DNA of 64,000 nucleotides, taken from Pelomonas sp. CA6 (GTDB lineage: Bacteria > Pseudomonadota > Gammaproteobacteria > Burkholderiales > Burkholderiaceae_C). The notes beneath the pieces are model-generated. The model did not search any database, was not told where the DNA came from, and was given only the letters and a program-made list of their open reading frames with translations. The stretch covers positions 1-64,000 of the forward strand of contig NZ_JAKZFD010000012.1 of assembly GCF_022549225.1 (NCBI RefSeq), given 5' to 3'. Below, one piece after another: positions 9,356 through 16,281 of this stretch. The number at the start of each line of letters is the position of its first letter. The stretch's first letter is position 1. The position numbers and the translations under genes were made by a program.

Positions 9356-9559
9356 TCCACCCTTCTGGGCGGCCAGCCTTCGGCCAGAGGCCTGAAAGAT
9401 GACCTCTGCGACGGAATTGACGGTGTGCCGGATTTGGCGGCTGTTATCGTCTCAGTGCTTCACGTCGCTGCCAAGCACGGCAACTGGCGATTTATGCAGA
9501 ACTTCCTTAGCGCTTTGATTTCAGTACTTAAGATTACGCACTTCATGGAAAAGTCGAAA
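9356..9559. other. Region upstream of the intI remnant (expected attI position)
   Basis: In an integron this stretch would carry Pc and attI. The only GTT core candidate is GTTATCG near 9438, which does not match GTTRRRY, so attI cannot be identified. Confidence 0.3.
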
Positions 9560-9901
9560 ATGAATCTCTGTCGCATCTCTCGGTTGTTGGCGGTGTTTAT
9601 ATTTGTCCTGGGCGCTAACGCTGCGGTTGCGATGATTGACACTCCGCCACTTCGTATCACTAAATACCTTGTCTACACCGACTATGGAAATGGTGATTTT
9701 GTTGTATATTCCGATACGGTCGTGCCAGGTTGCGATGCATTTTGGCTTTCAGCAACTGATCCCGGATATAAGCAGGCCTACGCTGCAGTTGTCACGGCGA
9801 AAGCAACTAGTTCGAACGTGAGTTTGTATGTTTATGACACGACATTTTGGCCAGGAAGTACTAGCAAGATCTGCAAGATTCGTGGTGTAACGGCCATGTA
9901 A
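9560..9901 (+). CDS. Small secreted hypothetical protein, likely integron gene-cassette cargo
   Basis: 113 aa, not assigned to a family. A clear Sec signal (MNLCRISRLLAVFIFVLGANAAVA) gives a mature protein of about 89 residues with two Cys (possibly a disulfide: PGCDAF and SKICKIR) and many Tyr/Thr. GGAA lies just upstream; an in-frame ATG at 9545 is an alternative. The GC content is far below that of the flanking genes. It reads away from the intI remnant, the normal cassette orientation, and ends against a degenerate attC candidate. The function is unknown. Confidence 0.7.
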   Translation: MNLCRISRLLAVFIFVLGANAAVAMIDTPPLRITKYLVYTDYGNGDFVVYSDTVVPGCDAFWLSATDPGYKQAYAAVVTAKATSSNVSLYVYDTTFWPGSTSKICKIRGVTAM

Positions 9902-9993
9902 TCTGGCCCTTTTGTGGGGGGCGGCGTGCGTCAGGGTAGTTGTCGCCTCGGTCATGCAGCTCTCGGTTGAATATCGTGGCTGCGAAGTTAGGC
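9885..9993 (+). repeat. Degenerate attC-like site candidate
   Basis: A full R' core GTTAGGC (consensus GTTRRRY) lies at 9987-9993. An imperfect R'' partner GTGTAAC lies at 9885-9891, overlapping the end of the cassette-like ORF. The 109-bp length is in the attC range. Short imperfect complementarity exists inside (GGCCATG against CGTGGCT). R'' deviates at one consensus position, so this is tentative. Confidence 0.35.
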
Positions 9994-10303
9994 TGCGACG
10001 GCCACACCCCGCTCCGGGTTGAGCGTGACCGTCGCGATCGGCGACCAGTTCCGTGTGCTGCGCGACCAACGCGCGGGATGGCGTTGGCGAGCGTGTTCGT
10101 AGACCGTGCTGCATACCGCGTGCCCGAGTTGAGCCAGCGAACTCCGACGTTGAGCGACCGGTTCCCGGTGCCGAGTCGGTCAACGCGAAGGATCGCGTCC
10201 GCTGCAAAGCGACCTCCCGTCGAACTACAGCGGAATTCGGCTGAAAGTGGAAGTGGCCCGGCCTAGAACGCTCGGCATAGACGCGCCCCGTCCGCCGGCT
10301 CCG
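9994..10303. other. Gene-free stretch with repeated GTTGAGC heptamers
   Basis: No supported gene. GTTGAGC occurs about 10018, 10124 and 10150. The last 80 bp before 10260 look like extragenic sequence rather than coding. It may be cassette debris. Confidence 0.3.
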
Positions 10304-10417
10304 TCACTTCTTCTTTTTCTTCTTCTCTTGGTCGTGATGCCACTTGATGGCGAAGAACATGCCGGTGCCGAACACGAGCACCTTGAACGTCACGAAGACT
10401 ATGGGGATCCAATCCAT
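10304..10417 (-). CDS. 37-aa single-pass membrane micropeptide with lysine tail
   Basis: Short ORF starting MDWIPIVFVTFKVLVFGTGM, followed by FFAIKWHHDQE and six lysines. AGGA sits eight bases before the ATG. One hydrophobic helix (residues about 3-24) with a highly positive C-terminus predicts a small inner-membrane protein with the tail in the cytoplasm. I have the impression of similar short proteins in Burkholderiales but cannot name a family. It stands alone between the cassette remnant and the island genes. The function is unknown. Confidence 0.6.
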   Translation of the reverse strand: MDWIPIVFVTFKVLVFGTGMFFAIKWHHDQEKKKKKK

Positions 10418-10984
10418 TATTTCGATCCTTCAGAGGGGCCAGCGGCAGATCTGAGCCATGCAAGGGCCCGAACCCGCAGGTCGGGATGGTCCGTCGCAAG
10501 AGCTGATGGCCGCCAGTGGGGGAACCGCGGCGCCAGTCGCGAAGACTCAGGCGCTCCGTGTTCGACAGCGATCATGTTGGGTGACACATTTGCTGCAAAG
10601 CAGCCTAGCGCCCCACAACGGATTTTTCATGTTCCGTGGCGCATCCGCCGCCGAATGCTGCCATGGAATGTGCAAGATCCCGAAAGCCTTGCCATCGAAA
10701 CTGACACGGTCTAGTGCTTGCCATCTTCGGCGGATTGGGATCGTTGCCGTAGTTGTTGCTGTCGCGGATCTCACCTGTCTTGCGGTGGATGACCACTTCG
10801 ACCTTCTCACGCTTCACTTGTTCGCGAGCAAGCTCAGTGCCTCTCGTTGGGTTCGAGTGACATCCCGGCCCGGGAGGCAGGCGCTCTCGTTCCTCATTGC
10901 CCAACCGTTGCCATGAGGAACAACGTGGATGTCATTCTTCGGCACGGCTTTTCCTTCGTGGTGAATCCGTCGGCAGGAGGTGCC
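10418..10984. other. Mostly gene-free stretch; possible remnant ORF on the minus strand
   Basis: The only suggestive piece is a minus-strand segment around 10725-10815 reading VEVVIHRKTGEIRDSN then NYGNDPNPPK. It looks like the end of a small conserved protein but has no good start or ribosome-binding site and runs on into unrelated sequence. No other gene or RNA is supported. Confidence 0.3.
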
Positions 10985-12241
10985 TCAAATTTTGGCGGCT
11001 GCCCGAACGTCGTTTTCCAGGTCGGTCACGACGCTGAGCAGACTGGATGAGGCTGCAGGCCGCCGCGCGTTACGCGATGCGATAGCTTCAGATGAGTAAA
11101 AGCGCTCCTTGAAGTGTGCCTTTCCAGATTCATCGGTAGCGACGAAATCGAACCAATCACCATCATAGAAAGGCATCGGCTGTCCTTCCTCAGTACTGAA
11201 CGCACAAGCCTTCAGCGGGTATAGGTCGATGACCTCGATCAGCCGTTTGTCGAACGTCAGAAATGCAGGAAAGAAGAACCTGGCGTGCGCCGACGGTTTG
11301 AGTACCAGCGCCTGCTCCATGCTGCGAACGTGCCAGAGATCCCAGGCCATGTTCTGAAGCTGTTCGATCAGATCCTGCTTCTTGGACTGAACTTTTCCGA
11401 AGAACGCGAGCTTCTGCCCTCTCTCAAAGTAAGCGCGTGCAAGCGCAGTTTCGCGCGCGTTCATCGTTGCCATACGCTGATCAGCGAACTCGCTGAACTT
11501 CAGCATCTTCTCGTTCGTCAGCGCGTCTCCTGAAGAGAGCTGGATCGCCACCATTTTGAGCAGCGCGATGTATGCGAAGTGGTATCCCCGCTTCAGCTCT
11601 CGCATCAATGCCTCGTCCTGGCTGTCGTACAGCTGGCGCGACAGAAGCCGCTGAGCGCGTGCGTCCAGATCTGAATCTGGAAGCGTCGAGCGAACTTCGC
11701 CTCGCGCCTGCAGCCACGGCAGATCGATGGTCCGAAGCACTTCATACGCTCTGAAGGTTCGAAATACGTGATCGAGCGTCTTGGGCTCACCGAGCCGGCC
11801 CAGGTTTTCCCGAAGGTACGGCAATGGGTCAACAAAGACATCGTCGCGAGCAATGAACTCAAAAACCTCTTGAAAGTCTTCCGGGAGGCGTGCGTGATTG
11901 CCAGCCAGGTACGGGGTAAGGTAGCTGAATGCCTGCGTGTCTAGCGAGATTGAGTAGTCGATGGCAAAGGTGGTGTCTCCCGACTCCATCTCTCTGACCG
12001 TGGCGTCGTCCAGGACAACAACTCGGTCCGTGCCGAACAGGCTTCTGACCGCAGCCCCACCTCGGAAGTTCTTGTTCACGGCAAAGCCTGGAGTCGGGCC
12101 CGAGCCTGCGGCGAAGATGAATTTGCAGTCTCGCAAAGCGTCCTCATTCGCTTTATAGAGGAACAGGGCTTCGCCCAGGCTGTCCGCATTGCAGATCCTT
12201 GCCATCATTTGATGAATAGACTGACTTTGAGCTTTTCCCAC
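10985..12241 (-). CDS. Island protein of unknown function (418 aa)
   Basis: A 418-aa soluble protein not assigned to any family. It starts at GTG 12241 (an ATG at 12208 is an alternative) with only a weak AAGAAAG upstream. It has no signal peptide or membrane segment. Notable parts are KFIFAAGSGPTPGFAVNKNF near the N-terminus, a central Arg/Leu-rich helical region (LMRELKRGYHFAYIALLKMV) and a C-terminal YPLKACAFSTEEGQPMPFYD segment. Codon usage and GC are island-like. It is the last gene downstream of the ImmA-PIN pair on the same strand, separated from it by 113 bp that hold a perfect 10-bp inverted repeat. A defence or stress role is only suggested by context. Confidence 0.75.
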   Translation of the reverse strand: MGKAQSQSIHQMMARICNADSLGEALFLYKANEDALRDCKFIFAAGSGPTPGFAVNKNFRGGAAVRSLFGTDRVVVLDDATVREMESGDTTFAIDYSISLDTQAFSYLTPYLAGNHARLPEDFQEVFEFIARDDVFVDPLPYLRENLGRLGEPKTLDHVFRTFRAYEVLRTIDLPWLQARGEVRSTLPDSDLDARAQRLLSRQLYDSQDEALMRELKRGYHFAYIALLKMVAIQLSSGDALTNEKMLKFSEFADQRMATMNARETALARAYFERGQKLAFFGKVQSKKQDLIEQLQNMAWDLWHVRSMEQALVLKPSAHARFFFPAFLTFDKRLIEVIDLYPLKACAFSTEEGQPMPFYDGDWFDFVATDESGKAHFKERFYSSEAIASRNARRPAASSSLLSVVTDLENDVRAAAKI

Positions 12242-12264
12242 GGGTCCGATCTTTCTTGATCTCA

Positions 12265-12288
12265 GCCGAGTGATTCACATCACTCGGC
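12265..12288. promoter_or_regulatory. Perfect 10-bp inverted repeat between PIN gene and 418-aa gene
   Basis: Arms GCCGAGTGAT (12265-12274) and ATCACTCGGC (12279-12288) around a 4-nt loop. Neither strand has a following T-run, so an operator or attenuator for the 418-aa gene is as likely as a terminator of the PIN operon. Confidence 0.5.
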
Positions 12289-12354
12289 ACTGATGAACCG
12301 AGCGCCTGATTGCTTCGTGTCGCTCATTCCGTCCCCTGTCCCGTACTGAACTGC

Positions 12355-12954
12355 TCAGCGTGCCTTGGGACCGAAGATCTTCAGAAACACAGTGTGCTTC
12401 GCTTCCTGCCAAGTCTTCGGAAGATCACCGTTGGTCTCAAGCGCCTCGTAGATCTCTCTGATCAACGGTGGATCGACGACCTTGGCTGAGCGAAGCTTGT
12501 CCAGAAGCTCATAGCCGTGCCAAACGAGGATGCCAAAGTCTTTCGCTAGAGCATGCATGCCCAGGTCATCCGTTACTACGATCGCCGGCTTGACTTGACC
12601 GAGTGCTAGCAACCAGCAATCCGTTGGACCTGGCGGCGACCTGCCCCCAGATGTGTAGGGTTCAGGGTCGGCAAGAACCCAGCCGTGCAGCACGCTTTGA
12701 GCCGCCTGGATGCTGGCTTTGTCCGCATCGCTCAAGCGGACCTGTTTAGCCATTCGTTCACTCGCGAACTCCTGGCCATCGAACCAGGGGTAGGTCGCGC
12801 GCAATCGCGGGTTGCGATGAACCTCATCCTCAACCGACTTGTGGATCGTGAGAACGTATCCCTTCTGCCCGAACTTGACACCTACCGCAGGCCTGACACG
12901 TTTCGCCAGGCGAAGGTAGGCATTCGTGTCGAGCAGGACCAAGGTCAACGGCAA
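12355..12954 (-). CDS. PIN-domain protein (putative toxin ribonuclease)
   Basis: 199 aa. A PIN-type N-terminus LVLLDTNAYLRLAK has the first acidic residue; PTDCWLLALG and VVTDDLGMHALAKDFGI carry later acidic positions expected for metal-dependent RNases. A C-terminal extension of about 60 aa follows. The start is TTG at 12954 (or TTG 12948) after GGAGAG, overlapping the 3' end of the HTH-ImmA gene by 10 bp. Metallopeptidase-HTH proteins paired with PIN-like nucleases are a known toxin-antitoxin arrangement; that this pair acts so is inference. Confidence 0.75.
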   Translation of the reverse strand: MPLTLVLLDTNAYLRLAKRVRPAVGVKFGQKGYVLTIHKSVEDEVHRNPRLRATYPWFDGQEFASERMAKQVRLSDADKASIQAAQSVLHGWVLADPEPYTSGGRSPPGPTDCWLLALGQVKPAIVVTDDLGMHALAKDFGILVWHGYELLDKLRSAKVVDPPLIREIYEALETNGDLPKTWQEAKHTVFLKIFGPKAR

Positions 12955-14069
12955 AGCTCTCCATGAAGCGCCGCAGCGTCCTGCATCGGGATGTCCATGA
13001 TCTGCTGAACATACCCTGCACCAGTACCTTTGCTCTTAAGCATCCTCTGGAGAGCCGGGAAGAACCCACTGCGAAACACGTTCTGACTGGCGGCGATGTA
13101 GGCAGCAGGTTCCGGCGGCACTGGCGCAAACAAGCCTTCGCTGACAAGCTTGCCGCGCTGGCTGTTGCGAATCGCGTGGATGTCTGTGTCCTTGCTACGC
13201 AGCACGGGTAGGCCATGAGCCTTGGCGTAGTTGTTGATCTCGCGGAACACGCTGAACAACGAAATGCTGTGTGCGCTAGCGTGCCGCTGCAGTTCCCGGA
13301 TCTCGCCGGCCGGCGTGCTTTGACGAACAGCCTGGGGGTAGGCCGCCTCAGCCAGGGACTTGGGAAACAGCAGCGCGCCAGCCAAGGCGTCGGCGAAATC
13401 CTCGCCTTCATCTGAGCCAGCCAAGTCGGGCGTGTAGACATGCGCCAACTCGTGAGCCATCCAGAACTTGAAGTCCTCCAACCGAGTGTCCAGGTTCAAG
13501 AAGATGAACGTCACCTTCTCCTGCGGCAGCAGGATGTGCAGTGCGTTCTTGTGGTTCTGCTTCTCTCCCCACATGACCGGCACGATGACTGCGCCGTTGG
13601 CCTCAAACTCCCCGATCAGGTGTTCATAGGACAGAACTGCCTGACCGCCGAGCCCAATACGGGTACGCACCTCAGCCGACACGGCTTGCAACGCGTCGTA
13701 TTGGGTGGTCGGGGACTGGATCTGGACCCTCAAGGAGCGCAATTCCGAAAGGAACGGCACCAACGGCTTGAGTAGCGAGCCCATGGCGATAGCCTTGAGC
13801 ACGTGGGAGTCTGTCGTCTTGGCACCACCCTTCTTGCGGAACGCAATGACAGGTTGATCCTTTGCTGAGCTGACAACGAGGTCGGCAAAGCTCAGCTGCA
13901 AGGTCGTGGCCAGTTTCAGCAACTTGTCGGGGCGGGGAAAGTCAACGCCCTTCATCCAGTTGGTGACGGCTTGCCCCGTCACCTCCAGCGTGGTGGCCAG
14001 ATCCTTCTGTGTCCACCCGCGCGCCTGCAGAGCCTGCTTGAGCTTTTCGCTGTGGATAACTTTGTGCAT
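12945..14069 (-). CDS. XRE-family HTH / ImmA-IrrE metallopeptidase protein
   Basis: 374 aa from ATG 14069. The N-terminal Cro/C1-type HTH (residues about 5-60) contains LKQALQARGWTQKDLATTLE. The C-terminal ImmA/IrrE zinc peptidase domain has the HExxH motif as FWMAHELAHVYTPDLAG, with a downstream acidic GEDFADALAGALLFP motif. Family members regulate or cleave repressors or act as antitoxins. Its stop overlaps the PIN gene start, so they are coupled. A good promoter lies only a few bases upstream, giving an almost leaderless message. A TTG at 14117 is in frame but lies within the promoter. Confidence 0.85.
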   Translation of the reverse strand: MHKVIHSEKLKQALQARGWTQKDLATTLEVTGQAVTNWMKGVDFPRPDKLLKLATTLQLSFADLVVSSAKDQPVIAFRKKGGAKTTDSHVLKAIAMGSLLKPLVPFLSELRSLRVQIQSPTTQYDALQAVSAEVRTRIGLGGQAVLSYEHLIGEFEANGAVIVPVMWGEKQNHKNALHILLPQEKVTFIFLNLDTRLEDFKFWMAHELAHVYTPDLAGSDEGEDFADALAGALLFPKSLAEAAYPQAVRQSTPAGEIRELQRHASAHSISLFSVFREINNYAKAHGLPVLRSKDTDIHAIRNSQRGKLVSEGLFAPVPPEPAAYIAASQNVFRSGFFPALQRMLKSKGTGAGYVQQIMDIPMQDAAALHGELCR

Positions 14070-14078
14070 AGCCAGTGA

Positions 14079-14107
14079 ATTATCGGCTACACAACAGCGG
14101 AAATCAA
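14079..14107 (-). promoter_or_regulatory. Sigma-70-like promoter of the ImmA-PIN pair
   Basis: On the minus strand: -35 TTGATT (14107-14102), a 17-nt spacer and -10 GATAAT (14084-14079). The predicted start, around 14072, leaves only about three bases before the ATG at 14069. Confidence 0.6.
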
Positions 14108-14198
14108 GTTTAATCAAGCGGTGGCGTGGGGGCGCTGCTACAGCACGGGGTTCCCGGATTGCTTGATGCTGACCTTACCCGCGCGATCAGCGCCTTGC

Positions 14199-14384
14199 TC
14201 ACCACACCCCTCGTGAGCCCTTCAGGAGTGCTCCGTACACCCGCCGAATCTCAGCGATTTCCTCGTGATCGCTGACCTTGAGGCTCCGGCGCTGGGCCTT
14301 GAGGCGCCTGATTTCCGCTTGAAGCCATGCGACTCGCTCTGCAGGCGCATCCGGCTTGCTCTGCATGTCATCCAACAGGGTCAT
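14199..14384 (-). CDS. Small coiled-coil-like hypothetical protein (61 aa)
   Basis: Charged helical sequence (ERVAWLQAEIRRLKAQRRSL) with Leu spacing suggesting a short coiled coil. No family is recognised and the ribosome-binding site is weak. It lies just upstream of the ImmA promoter and antisense to the start of the helicase remnant's extended frame. It may not be a real gene. Confidence 0.35.
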   Translation of the reverse strand: MTLLDDMQSKPDAPAERVAWLQAEIRRLKAQRRSLKVSDHEEIAEIRRVYGALLKGSRGVW

Positions 14385-14399
14385 GTAGAGCTCCGCGAC

Positions 14400-14972
14400 G
14401 GTTCTCAGCTATTCCGGCGGCTTGCCCAAGATGCATCCGCCGTCCGGCACCTGTGCCGAGCGCTGGCTCTCGCTCCAGGCTTGGGAGCCACCGAGGCCGG
14501 TCGGAGCCAAGCAATCCAGTTGTTCAGCCAATACTTGCAGCCACTGCTGCCCGCCGAAATGACCGTCGCGAAGTTCCAGGCGATGCCGGTGTTTGCTGCC
14601 CCAGAGCGGCAACCTGAACAAGAGGCTAGCCAGCGGTTCTGCCGGGTCACACGAGGGGGGCGGTGCGTTGAGGTGGAGATTGGCACAGTAGCCTCAATGA
14701 AGGGCGAGACACATCTGGCCACGTTGGTTCTCGAGTCGCTTGGGCATCCCAGCCGCCGCTTTGACTTGGCTGAGGCCTTGCCGGTCCTTGCCGGGCAGAA
14801 AGTCCGCGATCCAAAAATGAAAGAAAGCCTCCTCTCGCAGTTCCGGAATCTCTATGTAGGGATGTCGAGGCCTACGAGCTTCTTGTGTCTAGCCGTCAAC
14901 CGTGAGCGGGTTTCCGCCGACTGTGTCGCAGCGCTTCAACATCTGGGATGGGTTGTCGAGACCTTGGTCTAA
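14400..14972 (+). pseudogene. C-terminal remnant of a UvrD/Rep-type (superfamily I) helicase
   Basis: The last ~100 residues match the end of SF1 helicases: VEIGTVASMKGETHLATLVL corresponds to the motif V region (GTIHSVKGETH), and FRNLYVGMSRPTSFLCLAVN to motif VI (NLYVAMSRPTHLLCLA). No Walker A/B part is present upstream, and the 5' boundary is unclear. Such helicases occur in defence pairs such as Gabija (GajB), but no nuclease partner is here. It reads convergently to the retron RT, ending 8 bp from its stop. Confidence 0.65.
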
Positions 14973-14979
14973 GCGTCGC

Positions 14980-16110
14980 TCATCTTGCCCAGGGTAGCGC
15001 CTCTAGACGAGCGAGCAGCGGTCCAGCATAGGTAGGGTCAACCGAATTGGCGTAGTCGATCAGCCCGCGCAGGTGTCGATATAGGCCTCCCGCGGACTCG
15101 AAAGCCCTCGCTTGGACGTGAGCGGCAATGCCAAGCTTCTCCAAGTAGTAAAGATGCTGCCGTAGCCGGTCGCGGAACACTCGCGTCAGCCTAGGCGCAT
15201 CCCCGTCTACAAGGAGACCCAGTACCAGCCGCCGAGCGCCAGGATGCACGATCACCGTCTTTGCCCGATTGGGAAATAAGCCGCGGCTTTTCAACACGGC
15301 AGCAACCTCCTCGATAAGCCCGTATGCCCGCCCTTTGTCAAAGTCACCGGCCGTCGAAAAAGTCAGGTCGTCGCTGTATCGGGTGTAAAGCAAACCGGCC
15401 TTCAGCGCGATTTCTTCTAGCTTCTGGTCTGTCGCAACCATGGTGAGGTTGGCCAGCATTGGGCTACTCGGAGCGCCTTGCGGAAGGCGGCCGATGTACT
15501 GTTGCCCATAGGCAGGAATGCCACGTCTAGCGTAACGGCACTGCCAAGAGGACAAAGCGTATTTGTCAGAGCGGGACGGGAGCTCTGTACAAATTCGTGC
15601 CAGTTCAAAGGAAACCAAGGGGTTGTAGCCCAACCCTACAAAGACCCGGTGGACATCAATCTCGCTCACGCTTCCGAAGAAGTCAGCGATGTCCATCTTC
15701 ACCAACCACCGGGCTCCTGAGTGTTGTTCGGCACAGCGCACGATGCTGTCGCCCTTCTTGAATGCATGGCTTGCGCGATGTACCTGGGCCCGCTGAAGGA
15801 TGTGTTCAGCGATCCAAGTTTGAATCGCCCCAAGGGTTGGCTCCGGCACACAGATGCGGCGCACGCCTCCTGAGCGCTTGCGGATGCGGAAGCGTCGATA
15901 GGGTTCAACCGCCTGACGGCTTACGTAAGCCCGCAGTGAGCTGTAAGGAACCCCGGTGCGCTTGGCGAGATGGCAAAGCGTCAGAAGGACAGGCAAAGGC
16001 TGCGGATGGCGTTGCGCCAATCGCCGGCTCTGCTTGACGGCCTCTTGCAGCAGCTCAGGGCTCAGCCCAAGCTTCCTGCCGCGAACAAGATAGGGTTGAG
16101 AGGACCACAT
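14980..16110 (-). CDS. Retron-type reverse transcriptase
   Basis: 376 aa. The order of RT motifs is complete: FRIRKRSGGVRRICVPEP (motif 1), ASHAFKKGDSIVRCAEQH with a CAEQH version of the retron NAxxH motif, WLVKMDIADFFGSV (palm Asp), GRLPQGAPSSPMLANL, YTRYSDDLTFS (catalytic Asp pair, YSDD), and RRLVLGLLVDG, where retrons usually have VTG. All three catalytic Asp are present. It makes msDNA from the RNA encoded directly upstream (16095-16306) and works with the PRTase effector before it. The start ATG at 16110 directly abuts stem a2. Codon use is less GC-rich than in core genes. Confidence 0.92.
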   Translation of the reverse strand: MWSSQPYLVRGRKLGLSPELLQEAVKQSRRLAQRHPQPLPVLLTLCHLAKRTGVPYSSLRAYVSRQAVEPYRRFRIRKRSGGVRRICVPEPTLGAIQTWIAEHILQRAQVHRASHAFKKGDSIVRCAEQHSGARWLVKMDIADFFGSVSEIDVHRVFVGLGYNPLVSFELARICTELPSRSDKYALSSWQCRYARRGIPAYGQQYIGRLPQGAPSSPMLANLTMVATDQKLEEIALKAGLLYTRYSDDLTFSTAGDFDKGRAYGLIEEVAAVLKSRGLFPNRAKTVIVHPGARRLVLGLLVDGDAPRLTRVFRDRLRQHLYYLEKLGIAAHVQARAFESAGGLYRHLRGLIDYANSVDPTYAGPLLARLEALPWAR

Positions 16111-16136
16111 CGTTAGCTACTTTTACTCCGACGACC

Positions 16137-16203
16137 GGCGGAGGGGAGACGCGAGTCTGACCCGAGGCTTCGTAGGATGGATGACTCGCGTCTTGCATCC
16201 GCC
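16137..16203 (-). repeat. msd hairpin
   Basis: Two nested perfect arms: outer GGCGGA (16203-16198) with TCCGCC (16142-16137), and inner GACGCGAGTC (16192-16183) with GACTCGCGTC (16157-16148). A 25-nt apical loop lies between them. This is the expected template for the stem of the msDNA. Confidence 0.8.
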
Positions 16204-16222
16204 ATAGCCTGGGCAACTTCAG

Positions 16223-16270
16223 AGGGCAACGGAAATCCGCGCCCCAACCTGTGCCGCTGAAAACACAGGT
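16223..16270 (-). repeat. msr stem-loops
   Basis: The first hairpin has 7-bp arms ACCTGTG/CACAGGT with a TTTTCAGCGG loop (16270-16247). The second has arms GGGGCGCGG and CCGTTGCCCT (one bulge, one or two wobbles) with an ATTT loop (16245-16223). T-rich msr loops are typical of retrons. Confidence 0.7.
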
Positions 16271-16281
16271 CCAGGTCAACG

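Noticed and set aside
10018-10157. Three GTTGAGC heptamers as attC core sites
   Set aside because: They match GTTRRRY but no RYYYAAC partners at attC distances are present; likely chance or unrelated repeat.
10605-10904. 99-aa minus-strand ORF with KTGEIRDSNNYGNDPNPPK
   Set aside because: Only the inner 30 residues look protein-like; TTG start without ribosome-binding site; reported as a possible remnant only.
12945-14117. Longer HTH-ImmA ORF starting at TTG 14117
   Set aside because: The extra codons cover the promoter -35/-10 region, and the HTH begins right after ATG 14069.
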